A stretch of DNA of 64,000 bases from Myxococcales bacterium (GTDB lineage Bacteria; Myxococcota_A; UBA9160; UBA4427), in contig JADFNE010000001.1 in assembly GCA_022563535.1 (NCBI GenBank), positions 85,964 to 149,963 on the forward strand, written 5' to 3'. Made by a program: the position numbers and the translations under genes. This document shows, piece by piece, positions 34,807 to 44,023 of this stretch. A model generated the notes under the pieces. That model was given only the letters and a program-made list of their open reading frames with translations, searched no databases and was not told where the DNA came from. How positions within the stretch are numbered: position 1 is the first letter of the stretch; the number at the start of each line of letters is the position of its first letter.

Positions 34807-35742
34807 TCAACGGATGGCTGGCAGCCAGGCGATTGCCCACGCGAGGGCAAGGGTAGCCGTGCTCAACAAGCCAGTGAGGAGCTGAACGAGAACACGCGGA
34901 GGCTCCGGACTCAGCATCGGTGCAAATAAAACCCCCAAGCCCATTCCGCAGAGCAGGCCGTAGACGTGAGCGCCGAAGTCTACTTCGCTGCCTCCGGAGC
35001 CGAGCATTGCGAGCAAGCCGATGCCTGCGCCGATGGGCACCCAGGCCCCTCGCCAGGGCAGGGCCAGGCGCTGGCGGCGCCAGGCCTCGATGCCACACAA
35101 GAGCCCCACGACCCCAAATACTGCAGTGGATGCGCCGATCGAGTTGTGTCCCGTCTGGTGGTGAATTGCGTCGGCGAGGTTTCCGAGCGCGCCGGAGGCC
35201 AGGGCTCCGGCCAGGGCCACGCCGGCCCCAACCCGTCCCGCGAGCGAGGCGAGGAAAAGTCCACCGATCAACGTGTTGCCGAGGGCGTGGGCGAGGTCTT
35301 TGTGCAGTGTCAGGGCGGTGAAAATGCGCCACAGTTCGCCGCGCAGAATGTAGTACGCGTTCGCGCTGCCGACCCGGTGCGCCAATGCCTCGTCGCCATG
35401 ACGCTCGAGGAGCAAGTAGAGCGCCAGCACGAGTAGCGCCAAAGCATAGGCGACGGCGATGTCGCCCGGGCGCCGGGTATTGGGCAGTTGCGCCTCCGGC
35501 GGAGTGGGACGGGGTCGATTTTCGTTGACCCACAGCGCGATGATCTCCCGGGCAGTCTGGCTGTCTTCGCTGGCTACGACTACCGCGTAGCCCGAATCCG
35601 TGCGCAGGACCTGAGCGGAAATGCCTTGGGACTTGAGCACCAGGGCCCAGGTATCGGCCCGGCTGCGCGTCGTCGCAAGCGGGAAGCCGTCTGCCTCTGG
35701 CGTGGCGGGAGTCGCGGTCAAATTCGCTTCGGGGTCACTCAC
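34807..35742 (-). CDS. Rhomboid-family intramembrane serine protease with N-terminal soluble domain
   Basis: 311 residues. Residues about 1-90 are soluble: LVLKSQGISAQVLRTDSGYAVVVASEDSQ reads like a DUF2007-type ferredoxin-like module. The rest is a six-span rhomboid core: RGELWRIFTALTLHKDLAHALGN (WR loop and HxxxxN), GASTAVFGVVGLL with the nucleophile Ser, and DFGAHVYGLLCG with the catalytic His. Both catalytic residues are present, so activity is expected; substrates are unknown. It starts on GTG 35742 with a weak ribosome site; the longer frame to 36081 runs antisense into the beta-barrel gene. Confidence 0.88.
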   Translation of the reverse strand: MSDPEANLTATPATPEADGFPLATTRSRADTWALVLKSQGISAQVLRTDSGYAVVVASEDSQTAREIIALWVNENRPRPTPPEAQLPNTRRPGDIAVAYALALLVLALYLLLERHGDEALAHRVGSANAYYILRGELWRIFTALTLHKDLAHALGNTLIGGLFLASLAGRVGAGVALAGALASGALGNLADAIHHQTGHNSIGASTAVFGVVGLLCGIEAWRRQRLALPWRGAWVPIGAGIGLLAMLGSGGSEVDFGAHVYGLLCGMGLGVLFAPMLSPEPPRVLVQLLTGLLSTATLALAWAIAWLPAIR

Positions 35743-35875
35743 CCGGCGAGTATAACCGCGTGTTGAATCTGTCGATTGGAACTGGAGCGATGCTTGCGGT
35801 CTCCGACTTCTGTCTGATAGCGTTTCAATGACGAGAGGTTCCGCTCTTCCTTGCGGATTCTCATTTGGGGGCAAC

Positions 35876-36445
35876 ATGAATAGACTACTCAGCACCGTGG
35901 CGCTGGCACTCGCTTGCCAGTTTTTGATGACTTCAATCGTGAGCGCGCAAGCGGTTCCGGCGAATCCCGCAAGCCCCGCCAGATCCGCCGACCCCGTGAA
36001 ACTCTGGTCCTTTCGCGGGGGACTCGGCTTTACCGCGGACCCGGACTCGTTTTTGATCAACTTCGAAGCCGACCGTCTCATGCGCGATGAGGTCGCGGTC
36101 GGGTTTGCGATTCAACTCGGTTTAGATGACAACCTCATGCTCGTCTCCCCCATGGTGTTCACTCGCTATCTGTTCGACTGGTCGGGTCAAACAAGCGAAT
36201 TCGCCAGGAAGGTCAAACCCTACGCCCAAGCTGGGATGGGGCTTACACACCTCGATAAGGACAAGGGCAGCAAAAGCGGGACTGATACTGAGTTCTTGAT
36301 GAGTTTTGGGGCCGGGTTGGATTATCCGCTGAACGATTCAATCGATATCGGCAGCCGGATGTTGCTCAACATCATTCCGTCCAAGGTCGGGGGCGACCGA
36401 ATCTACTTCAGCTGGGAGATGATATCGGTTCGCTATAGGTGGTAA
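35876..36445 (+). CDS. Small outer-membrane beta-barrel protein
   Basis: 189 residues with a Sec signal (MNRLLSTVALALACQ... VSAQA) and a Pro/Ala linker to about residue 42. The strands are KLWSFRGGLGFTAD, VAVGFAIQLGLDD, VKPYAQAGMGLTHLD, FLMSFGAGLDYPL and YFSWEMISVRYRW. The C-terminal aromatic (Trp) after alternating residues is the usual BAM-recognition ending. Its function is unknown. It resembles OmpW/opacity-type small barrels but is not an obvious paralogue of the pair near 21-22 kb. Confidence 0.75.
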   Translation: MNRLLSTVALALACQFLMTSIVSAQAVPANPASPARSADPVKLWSFRGGLGFTADPDSFLINFEADRLMRDEVAVGFAIQLGLDDNLMLVSPMVFTRYLFDWSGQTSEFARKVKPYAQAGMGLTHLDKDKGSKSGTDTEFLMSFGAGLDYPLNDSIDIGSRMLLNIIPSKVGGDRIYFSWEMISVRYRW

Positions 36446-36479
36446 CCCCGAGTCGCGCCAAGACGGCGTCGTCATGACT

Positions 36480-36512
36480 TTGACTCTGCTAGTAATAATG
36501 TCAGTAATAATG
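36480..36512 (+). promoter_or_regulatory. Possible promoter with tandem repeat AGTAATAATG upstream of the histidine kinase
   Basis: TTGACT at 36480-36485 is a near-consensus -35 box. AGTAATAATG occurs at 36491-36500 and again at 36503-36512 (12-bp period, about one helical turn), so the -10 region (AGTAAT with 17-bp spacing, or TAATAA with 19) falls in the second copy. A regulator binding the repeat would block or aid polymerase. Confidence 0.4.
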
Positions 36513-36587
36513 CTAGCTACATGAATAGGTGTCGTGTTAGCCTGCGACCGGCCGGACAGAGCCTGGAGAGACCGGCCCGGATGGCTC

Positions 36588-38369
36588 ATGGCGCAAGGCG
36601 ACACCGGATCCCCGACAGAACCGACGTCTGCATCGTCGAAAGCATCGACATCGTCGAAGAACGATGATGCGATCTGGCAGACGGAGATTGCCCGCCTGCT
36701 CGAGCGATTCCTGCCCGACAGTTTGCGCAGTTCCAGTCCCGAGGAGCGAAGTCAGGCTCGGGTTCTGACTGGAATGCTGCTGGTCATGCTCGGGGGCTCG
36801 GTTCTGGTCGTCGCCGGACAGGTGGTCAACGGAACAGCGTTCGGACTCAAGCTGGGGCTCGCAATCGCCGGGGGCTGGACTGCCTTTCTGATCGCCATTC
36901 GGGCGGGGGTTCGCATTCGGACCCTGAGTCAAGGCGTGCTTGGGTACATCTACCTGGTGAGCGTTGGTGTCACGTTCGCGAGCGGAGGCGAGGCAACTTT
37001 TGCCGTACTCATCGCATGTCTTCTCCCGATCTTTGCTTTTATCCTGGAAGGGGCAGGCCGGGCAACGCGCTGGACGATCGCGGTATTGGCTGGCGTGGGA
37101 TTGACGGCCCTGTACGCATCCACGACCGATACGAATCTGTTTGGCGGCGAAATTCTCCCGTGGAATCAGATGCGTTTTGCTTCGATCACCGCCATGGTTT
37201 CGTTTGTCTATCTGGTCGCGCTAACGATCGAAAGAGTCGTAGGCATTGCGTCCAAAGAGGCGCAAGAATCGAAGGCTCAGCTCGCGACGCAGAATGCTCA
37301 TTACCGGCTCCTGATCGAAAACATGGGCGATTTGTTGATGGAGTACGATGATAAAAGCTCTTGCCTCTATACCAGCCCCAACAGCCTCGAGATCATCGGT
37401 CGGAGCGACCACGATTTGTTGGGCGATCAGTACGTCGAGCATATCCACCCCGACGATCTGCGCGACATCAGGGCTGCGCTTCCACGCTTGTTGGAGCGGC
37501 CCGGCGTGACCCAGTGCCGCAAGGTGCGAATTCGCCATGCTGGCGGTCATTGGGTGCACGGGCAGGTGACCGCCCGATCCTTCAAGACGCAGCTCGGAAA
37601 GACTCACTGTGTGACAATTTTTCGCGACGTCAGCGAATTGCGCAGAGCGGAACTCACGGTTCGGCACGCTGAGCGACTCTCCTCAGCGGGTACACTGGCC
37701 GCAGGGGTCGCGCATCAGATCAACAACCCCGTCGGATCGATCCGCCTGGCCTCCGAACTCGCACTGCGGTGTGCGAAGGAGGGAGACTGGAGGGCGGTCG
37801 AAACTCTGCTCGAAGAGAATGTCGACCAGGCCACACGGTGTTGTGAGATCATCAAGAGCCTGCTGCAGTTTGCCGCTCACGAAAGCACGATCAAGGTGAC
37901 GCAGGACCTGGTCGAAATCATCGAGCGCGCCAGACACTTCACCATCAGCTACGCGAGAGAGCGGGGGATCGAGATCGACATCGTAGGAGATCGTGGGCCG
38001 CTGTGGGTCAATGTGTGTGCGATCGAGATCGAGCAGGTACTGGTCAATCTGACCCGCAACGCGATCGAGTCTCGTCCCGTCTCCCAGCGCGTTGAGATTG
38101 TTGTGTCGCGCATTGGAGACGTGGCCCGCGTCGAGGTGAGGGACGACGGTTGCGGAATCGCCGAGAGCGATCGCGCTCAGGTCTTTGATCCGTTCTTCAC
38201 GACGCGAATGAACGAGGGCGGAAGCGGGCTCGGGCTCAGCGTGGTCCATGGGATTGTTCGCGATCACGGCGGTGTGATCGAACTCGAAAGTGCCGAAGGG
38301 AAGGGGACTTGTGGGCGGATGGAGCTTCCGCTCGTGGATGAGGTTTTGGACGGGGCTTCGTTGGACTGA
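36588..38369 (+). CDS. Membrane sensor histidine kinase with PAS domain
   Basis: 593 residues. A polar N-terminus (about 50) is followed by about six membrane spans (residues 55-210), a PAS domain (YRLLIENMGDLLMEYDDKSS onward, about 230-350), then the kinase core: H-box GTLAAGVAHQINNP (His376, with Asn-Asn-Pro after the His), N-box LVNLTRNAIES, G1 DDGCGIAESD and G2 GGSGLGLSVVHGIVRDHGG. It is an NtrB-like kinase. No response regulator or receiver domain lies next to it, so it is an orphan here. ATG 36588 is the start that fits the neighbouring sequence; the ribosome site is weak. Confidence 0.9.
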   Translation: MAQGDTGSPTEPTSASSKASTSSKNDDAIWQTEIARLLERFLPDSLRSSSPEERSQARVLTGMLLVMLGGSVLVVAGQVVNGTAFGLKLGLAIAGGWTAFLIAIRAGVRIRTLSQGVLGYIYLVSVGVTFASGGEATFAVLIACLLPIFAFILEGAGRATRWTIAVLAGVGLTALYASTTDTNLFGGEILPWNQMRFASITAMVSFVYLVALTIERVVGIASKEAQESKAQLATQNAHYRLLIENMGDLLMEYDDKSSCLYTSPNSLEIIGRSDHDLLGDQYVEHIHPDDLRDIRAALPRLLERPGVTQCRKVRIRHAGGHWVHGQVTARSFKTQLGKTHCVTIFRDVSELRRAELTVRHAERLSSAGTLAAGVAHQINNPVGSIRLASELALRCAKEGDWRAVETLLEENVDQATRCCEIIKSLLQFAAHESTIKVTQDLVEIIERARHFTISYARERGIEIDIVGDRGPLWVNVCAIEIEQVLVNLTRNAIESRPVSQRVEIVVSRIGDVARVEVRDDGCGIAESDRAQVFDPFFTTRMNEGGSGLGLSVVHGIVRDHGGVIELESAEGKGTCGRMELPLVDEVLDGASLD

Positions 38370-38487
38370 GTATGGTCGATGTCAGTCTCCGGTGGGCCGC
38401 GCGCTCATTGGGGCCAGAATCGGCGACGAAGTGGAGGTTGTCGTGGGCGATCGCGAATGGACCGTGGTCGACCCGATCTGACAATCG

Positions 38488-38510
38488 CAGTACCGAGCAC
38501 AGTACCGAGC
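38488..38510. repeat. Tandem 11-bp direct repeat CAGTACCGAGC (12-bp period)
   Basis: CAGTACCGAGC occurs at 38488-38498 and 38500-38510 with one base between. It lies in the 241-bp gap between the kinase gene and the APH-like gene, about 100 bp before the latter's ATG, and may be an operator. No other feature is seen in the gap. Confidence 0.45.
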
Positions 38511-38610
38511 GATCCAGTCACAGAACGCGAGTGAGTCGGGCCTTCGCTTCCGCCGCGTTGAATTACTAGAATCTGGGCGCAAGCAGAAACTCCAATCTGG
38601 AGGCGCTCAG

Positions 38611-39693
38611 ATGCCCGCGCCGATCGGCAGAGATCTAGAAGCAATTCGCAGACGACTCGAGGCGTGGTTTGCAAGCGTACTTCCCGCCGACGCGAGTGGA
38701 ATCGAGGTGGGCGAAGTAGGTGGCCCCGGCGGCACCGGGTTTTCCAGCGACACCCTGATCTTCGACCTCTGTTATCGATCTGGCGGAGTGAATGTAGAAC
38801 GGGGTCTGGTCGCCCGGATCAAGCCCAGCGGGTTTCAGTTGTTTCCAGAGTACGACCTTCCGTCTCAGTACGCTGTCATGCATGCGCTGCGCGATAGCGG
38901 AATCCCCGTTCCCGCCATGTTGTGGGAAGAGCGCACTGGCGATGCGATCGGCGATCCCTTCTACGTCATGGAAAAAATCGACGGGCTGTGCCCCGCGGAC
39001 AATCCACCGTATACCGCCGAAGGTTGGCTCAAACAGATGAGTCGCGAGGACCAGTCGACCTTGTGGAACGGCTACATCGACATTCTCGTCAAGATTCACG
39101 CCCTCGATCCCGCCGAGTTGAAGCTCGACTTTCTGGCCAAGCCCGAACTGGGCCAAACACCCTTGGACCAGGAGCTCGCGTATTACGAAAATTTCTATCG
39201 CTGGGCGTATCCAGAGGGCGGTCATCCCTGCGTTGATCCCTCGCTGGCCTGGCTGCGCGAGAACCGCCCGCCGGAACCCGAAATAAAGTCCCTGGTCTGG
39301 GGCGATGCGCGCATCGGTAACATGATCTTTCAGGGGCCGCACTGCGCTGCGGTGATCGACTGGGAAATGGCGCGGCTGGGTGATCCGATGATGGATCTCG
39401 CCTGGGGACTCTTTCTGGGTCGCTTCCACGCCGAGGGCATGGGCTATCCGATGTTGCCGGGGTTCTTGAACCGCGAAGAGACCATCGAGCGCTACGTCGC
39501 CCTGAGCGGCACCAGCGCGGAACACGTCGAGTACTACGAAATTCTCGCGGGAATGCGCTTTACGGTGATCTTGATCCGTTTGGGCCGGCAGATGAAGCAC
39601 TACGAAGTCATGCCACAGGATGCCAACTTCGAGATCGACAATCCGGTTTCCAACTTACACCGCAAGCAACTCGAAGCCATCGGAGTTCTGTAA
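38611..39693 (+). CDS. APH-family (aminoglycoside phosphotransferase-like) kinase
   Basis: 360 residues with a protein-kinase-like fold. An ATP-site Lys/Arg region (GLVARIKPSG) comes early. The catalytic loop is SLVWGDARIGNMIF (Brenner motif, Asp as base) followed by the metal-binding AAVIDWEMARLGDPMMDLAW. This is the pattern of the large family of APH-like kinases often found beside acyl-CoA dehydrogenases (ACAD10-like), rather than of antibiotic-resistance enzymes. It is the first gene of an apparent operon with the sulfotransferase (22-bp gap) and aminotransferase (16-bp gap). Confidence 0.88.
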   Translation: MPAPIGRDLEAIRRRLEAWFASVLPADASGIEVGEVGGPGGTGFSSDTLIFDLCYRSGGVNVERGLVARIKPSGFQLFPEYDLPSQYAVMHALRDSGIPVPAMLWEERTGDAIGDPFYVMEKIDGLCPADNPPYTAEGWLKQMSREDQSTLWNGYIDILVKIHALDPAELKLDFLAKPELGQTPLDQELAYYENFYRWAYPEGGHPCVDPSLAWLRENRPPEPEIKSLVWGDARIGNMIFQGPHCAAVIDWEMARLGDPMMDLAWGLFLGRFHAEGMGYPMLPGFLNREETIERYVALSGTSAEHVEYYEILAGMRFTVILIRLGRQMKHYEVMPQDANFEIDNPVSNLHRKQLEAIGVL

Positions 39694-39715
39694 CGATCTA
39701 TAACGAGGAGAGGGA

Positions 39716-40888
39716 GTGGAACGCCTAGACCAGATCGAAAAGTGTGTGGATTGGACCGAGCCTCTTCACGAAATTGCCCGGGAACAAACCGGACTGGAAG
39801 ACTTCGGAGACACCCACTATCTCCCAGGCCTGCGGGTCTTGCTCGAGCAGTACGACATAGGCTGCAACCTTTCGCAGGTTGGCCAGTACGCCGTGCGTTT
39901 GAAGTTGATCCACGTGTTGAAGCGACGCTTGCTCTCCGAGCAGGCCTTCAAAGACGATCCGACAATTTTTGACAACCCCATCGAAAAGCCCCTGGTGATT
40001 ACCGGGCTGATTCGCACCGGGAGCACCGCGCTCCATTATCTGTTGGCCGCAGATCCCAATCGTCAATCGTTGCCGTTTTGGTTGGCCGAGCATCCTCAGC
40101 CGCGGCCGCCCGAAGCCGAATGGGAAGCGCATCCAGATTTTCAGGCTTCCAAGTCGAACATCGACATGATGTGGCAGGCCAATCCGCGCTTGAAGGCCGT
40201 GCACTTCATGGATCCGGGCTGGCCGGAAGAGTGCGGACATATGATGGCCCACACCTTCACCGACGATTATTGGGAAGGCGGCTTGCGCGTGCCGCACTAC
40301 ATCAATTGGTACAAGAACACCAACCTGGTGGAGACCTACCGCCGGCACAAGAAGTTGTTGCAGTTGATCGGCTCGAGTCGCAGAGGCATGCCTTGGCTGC
40401 TCAAGTATCCCGTTCACATCAAACATCTGGATCACTTTCTCGAGGTCTACCCGGACGCCCGGGTGATCTGGACCCACCGCGATCCATCCAAGGTGATGTC
40501 TTCCTACGCGAGCCTGTTGGCCGGGTTTCGCAGCATCAATTCAGATGTGATCGATCCCGACGACATCGTCCGTGAGCAAATGGAACTCTGGGCAGCGGGG
40601 GTGGAGCGCGCAATCGAAGTGAGGCGTGACCGGGCCCCGTCCCAGTTTTACGACCTCTACTTCGAAGACTTCGTCGCCGATCCGGTAGCGTCCGCAGAGC
40701 GCATCTACAGTCACTTCGGGATCGATTGGACGCCGGAAGGGGAGTCTGCCATGCGCGCACACAAAGAAGACAATCCGCAGGAGAAGCACGGCAAGCACGA
40801 TCACTCTCTCGATGCAATCAAGGTGAGCCGGGAAGAGATGCTCGAACGCTTCGCGAAGTACATCAGCCATTTCAATGTAAAGACTTGA
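39716..40888 (+). CDS. PAPS-dependent sulfotransferase family protein
   Basis: 390 residues. The 5'-phosphosulfate loop is PLVITGLIRTGSTALHYLL and the 3'-phosphate-binding motif is VIWTHRDPSKVMSSYASL. The C-terminal DLYFEDFVADPVASAERIY is the typical end of the Sulfotransfer_3-type fold. The substrate is unknown; it may be a lipid or small alcohol, given the neighbouring kinase and aminotransferase genes. It starts on GTG 39716 with a GAGGAGAGGGA ribosome site. It needs PAPS; no PAPS-synthesis gene is seen in the window. Confidence 0.85.
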   Translation: MERLDQIEKCVDWTEPLHEIAREQTGLEDFGDTHYLPGLRVLLEQYDIGCNLSQVGQYAVRLKLIHVLKRRLLSEQAFKDDPTIFDNPIEKPLVITGLIRTGSTALHYLLAADPNRQSLPFWLAEHPQPRPPEAEWEAHPDFQASKSNIDMMWQANPRLKAVHFMDPGWPEECGHMMAHTFTDDYWEGGLRVPHYINWYKNTNLVETYRRHKKLLQLIGSSRRGMPWLLKYPVHIKHLDHFLEVYPDARVIWTHRDPSKVMSSYASLLAGFRSINSDVIDPDDIVREQMELWAAGVERAIEVRRDRAPSQFYDLYFEDFVADPVASAERIYSHFGIDWTPEGESAMRAHKEDNPQEKHGKHDHSLDAIKVSREEMLERFAKYISHFNVKT

Positions 40889-40904
40889 AGACCAGAAACG
40901 GTGA

Positions 40905-42218
40905 ATGCACATGACGTTCCACAAGATTCCAAGAGCCGAGCGCGAGGCAGAACTCCTCGAGAAATGCGCGACCTATCTGCCGAGCGGCGTGCGCAACGCA
41001 TCCTACAACCCCGACTACATGATGGTGATCAAGCAGGCGAGGGGATCGCGCATTACAGACTGCTCGGGCAACGAATACATCGACTATCTATTGGGGTCCG
41101 GGCCCATGTTTCTGGGACACGCCCATCCCGCGGTGTTGAAGGCGGTTGAGGAGCAACTTCAGCGCGGTACCTCGTATTTGATGGTCAGCGAATCCGCCAT
41201 CGAGTTGGCGGAAGAAATCGTCAATGCAGTCCCGTGTGCCGAACAGGTGAGCTTTCACAATTCTGGGAGCGAAGCCACCTTCTACGCCATGCGCGTGGCG
41301 CGGGCGTTTCGCAAGCGCGACAAGATTCTGAAATTTGAAGGGGCCTACCACGGCATGGGCGATTCGGCGCTCATGAGTACCCAATGGACCCAGGATCCCC
41401 CGGCCTTCCCCGAAGCGCATGCGGACTCTGCCGGAATTCCCGCATCGGCTCGGGGCGAAACCTTGATCGCGCCCTACAACGATTTCGAAACTTCCTGCGC
41501 CATCATCGAGAAGCACGCCGACGAGCTGGCGTGCGTCATTGTCGAACCCATGCACCGCACGATTCCGCCGAAGCCGGGCTTCCTGCAGGGGTTGCGCTCG
41601 CTGACGACCCATCTCGAAATCCCGTTGATTTTTGACGAGGTGGTGACGGGGTTCCGCCTGGCCCTCGGTGGCGCGCAAGAACTCTACGGGGTGACACCCG
41701 ATCTGTGCGCCATCGGCAAAACGATTTCGGGCGGTCATCCCTTCGGTGTTCTCTGTGGCAAGAGCGAGATGATGTCGATGGCCTCACCCATGCGCATATT
41801 GACGGGAGACTGGGCGCGATTGAGCGGCACCTTCAGCGGCAACCCCATCTGTTGTCGCGCCGCGCTCGCCATCATCGAAGAATTGAAGAAGCCCGGCTTC
41901 TACGAGACGGTGGAACGCAAAGGCAACCGGCTGCGCGCCGGACTCGAGGATGCGTTGTCGCGTGCAGGGATACCGGCCCAGGTGATGGGTGAAGCCACGG
42001 TCTTTCAGCCCTGGTTCAGCGAGGAAGTCGTGGTCGACCACCGCTCGACCCTCGCGGCCAACTCGAGCCTGAATCTCCGCTTCATCGACCTGCTGCTCGA
42101 CCGGGGGATCGTAAAGGCCCACGAGAAGTTCTTCATGTCCGCCGCCCACAGCGACGAGGACATCGACTACACGATCGAAGCGATCACGAGTGCGGCCGCT
42201 GAGTTGGCGGGGGCCTGA
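40905..42218 (+). CDS. Class III PLP-dependent aminotransferase (glutamate-1-semialdehyde aminomutase-like)
   Basis: 437 residues. Fold-type I class III signatures are present: YIDYLLGSGPMFLGHAHP, SFHNSGSEATFYAMRVAR, FEGAYHGMGDS, LIFDEVVTGFR (Asp that holds the pyridine N), and CAIGKTISGGHPFGV with the PLP-binding Lys. The overall length matches GSA aminomutase, but the early sequence is unlike HemL, so a different amino acid or keto substrate is likely. Last gene of the apparent operon with the kinase and sulfotransferase; it converges on the thiolase gene. ATG 40911 is an alternative start. Confidence 0.88.
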   Translation: MHMTFHKIPRAEREAELLEKCATYLPSGVRNASYNPDYMMVIKQARGSRITDCSGNEYIDYLLGSGPMFLGHAHPAVLKAVEEQLQRGTSYLMVSESAIELAEEIVNAVPCAEQVSFHNSGSEATFYAMRVARAFRKRDKILKFEGAYHGMGDSALMSTQWTQDPPAFPEAHADSAGIPASARGETLIAPYNDFETSCAIIEKHADELACVIVEPMHRTIPPKPGFLQGLRSLTTHLEIPLIFDEVVTGFRLALGGAQELYGVTPDLCAIGKTISGGHPFGVLCGKSEMMSMASPMRILTGDWARLSGTFSGNPICCRAALAIIEELKKPGFYETVERKGNRLRAGLEDALSRAGIPAQVMGEATVFQPWFSEEVVVDHRSTLAANSSLNLRFIDLLLDRGIVKAHEKFFMSAAHSDEDIDYTIEAITSAAAELAGA

Positions 42219-42237
42219 GCGAATTTCGGCGATCGAC

Positions 42238-43434
42238 TCAGGCGGCCTCGAACAAGGCCGCAAACCCCTGGCCGCCGCCAATGCACATCGTCACGATCCC
42301 GTATCGCTTCCCCTCGCGCTTCAGCTGGCGCAACAAGCTCCCGGTCATGCGTGAACCCGTCATGCCGAAGGGATGGCCGATGGAAATCGAGCCGCCCTGG
42401 GGATTCAGCACATCGTCGGGGATTTCGAGTTCGCGCTTGCAGTAGAGCAACTGGGAGGCGAAGGCTTCGTTGAGTTCGACAATGCCGATGTCGGCCATGG
42501 TCAGGCCGTGGCGCTTCAAAAGCTTTGGAACCGCGAAGACCGGACCGATGCCCATTTCTTCGGGGCCACAACCCGCGACTGCGCTGCCGCGGTAAATGCC
42601 CAGGGGTTCGATGCCGAGTTCCTTGGCCTTGCTGGCGGACATGAGCAAGGTCGAAGATGCGCCGTCGGAGAGTTGCGAGGCGTTGCCCGCGGTGACGGTC
42701 CCGCCGTCCTCGGGCTTCTTGAACACGGGTTTGAGGCCGCTCAGTCCTTCGAGGGTGGTCGTCGGTCGGTTGCACTCGTCGATCTCGAGCAGGAATTCTT
42801 CTTCGTAGGGGTCCTTGTCCTTCTGGATGACCTTGCGCGTCACCTTCAAGGGCGTGATTTCTTCGGCGATGTGGCCCTGTTCGACGGCCTTGGCGTAGCG
42901 CTGCTGGCTCTGCACCGCGTACTCGTCCTGGGCTTCGCGGCTGATGCCGTAGCGCTCGGCGACGATTTCGGCGGTGATGCCCATCGGATAGTAGAGGCCC
43001 GGAAAGCGCTCGGCGGCGGCGGCGTTGGCGAGCCGGGTCGTGTTCTGGCTGCCGTCCTGCATCATGGTGATGGTCTCGACTCCGGCGCCGATTGCAATGC
43101 TCGCCCCTTCATTGATGATCGAGTGGGCGGCCATCATGATGGCTTGCGATCCCGATGAGCAGAAACGATTGACCGTCGTCGCGGCAACTTCCTTGGGCAG
43201 GCCCGCTGCGATTGTGGCGACGCGGGCGGTGTTCATCCCCTGACAACCTTCGGGAAAGCCACAGCCCACGATCACATCTTCGATTTCCAGCGGATCGAGG
43301 CCCTCGATCCCTTCGACCACACTCCGGATCGTGTGCGCGAGGAAGTCCACGGGTTCGGTGTTGTTCAAGGAACCGCGATTTGCCTTGGCGAGGGCTGTGC
43401 GCTTGCTGTCGACAATGACTGCTTCTTGGGTCAT
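42238..43434 (-). CDS. Acetyl-CoA acetyltransferase (thiolase)
   Basis: 398 residues, normal for the family. The acyl-accepting Cys92 is in NRFCSSGSQAIMM, the second His in SIGHPFGMTGSRM and the second Cys in VTMCIGGGQGFAALFE. The early block RTALAKANRGSLNNTEPVDFL is typical of the FadA/AtoB-like group. It makes or cleaves 3-ketoacyl-CoA in beta-oxidation. ATG 43434 has GAGGAG nine bases ahead. It follows the DoxX gene on the same strand across a 148-bp gap. Confidence 0.94.
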   Translation of the reverse strand: MTQEAVIVDSKRTALAKANRGSLNNTEPVDFLAHTIRSVVEGIEGLDPLEIEDVIVGCGFPEGCQGMNTARVATIAAGLPKEVAATTVNRFCSSGSQAIMMAAHSIINEGASIAIGAGVETITMMQDGSQNTTRLANAAAAERFPGLYYPMGITAEIVAERYGISREAQDEYAVQSQQRYAKAVEQGHIAEEITPLKVTRKVIQKDKDPYEEEFLLEIDECNRPTTTLEGLSGLKPVFKKPEDGGTVTAGNASQLSDGASSTLLMSASKAKELGIEPLGIYRGSAVAGCGPEEMGIGPVFAVPKLLKRHGLTMADIGIVELNEAFASQLLYCKRELEIPDDVLNPQGGSISIGHPFGMTGSRMTGSLLRQLKREGKRYGIVTMCIGGGQGFAALFEAA

Positions 43435-43582
43435 GGGGTTTCACTCCTCGGGAATTGAAATTGAGGGGAACAAGCATAACGCTTTGACTCCGAGCTGCCT
43501 GATGCAATGCCCGGGTTTCGCTGTTGTTTCGGGTGCGCCGCGCCAACGCGGTTCGGCGAACCTCGTCATTCCCGCAACCAAA

Positions 43583-44023
43583 CTAGAAGAGCATGTGGTC
43601 GAGCGAATAGGCGCCCGGGCCCAGCAGGACGATCACGAGGCAGATGGCCGCGAGGTTGACCACGTACTCTGCTCCCGGAGGTTCGTTGGTGATCAGATAA
43701 CCGCAGCCTTTGTGGCCGAGTCGCGCAGCGACCATCATGGTGCCGATCAACAGGATGCAAGCAGGACGCGTCATGACTCCGAGTGCAATCGCCGTCCCAC
43801 CGATGATCTCAGAGAGCATCGCCATGCGAGCCTGGACCGGTGCCATGGGGACGTTCAGGCTTTCGAGCCATTCGACGAAGCCCTCCATGTTTCCCGTTCC
43901 GACGACACCGAGCTTGCCGAGACCGTGTACGACGAAACAACTGCCGATGAAGACTCGCATGATCAAGATCGCCAGGTCGGTGATTTCCGGGCTGGTTTGG
44001 GTCAGTAGCGAAGCGAGATCCAT
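43583..44023 (-). CDS. DoxX family membrane protein
   Basis: 146 residues with four membrane spans. DoxX signatures are MRVFIGSCFVVHGLGKLGVVG, MEGFVEWLESLNVPMAPVQARMAMLSEIIGG, ARLGHKGCGYLI and VVNLAAICLVIVLLGPGAYSLDH. Family members have been linked to redox or quinone handling in the membrane, but the role here is unknown. ATG 44023 fits the family start and has a GGAGA site; the frame to 44071 adds a non-family leader. Upstream is the repeat-rich intergenic block. Confidence 0.88.
   Translation of the reverse strand: MDLASLLTQTSPEITDLAILIMRVFIGSCFVVHGLGKLGVVGTGNMEGFVEWLESLNVPMAPVQARMAMLSEIIGGTAIALGVMTRPACILLIGTMMVAARLGHKGCGYLITNEPPGAEYVVNLAAICLVIVLLGPGAYSLDHMLF

Noticed and set aside
34754-35533. 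N-terminal extension of the SDR frame
   Set aside because: It overlaps the rhomboid gene in another frame of the same strand and is unlike an SDR; GTG 34753 has a ribosome site.
38372-38569. 65-codon frame after the histidine kinase
   Set aside because: Ser/Arg-rich, no ribosome site, overlaps the tandem repeat; no sign of coding.
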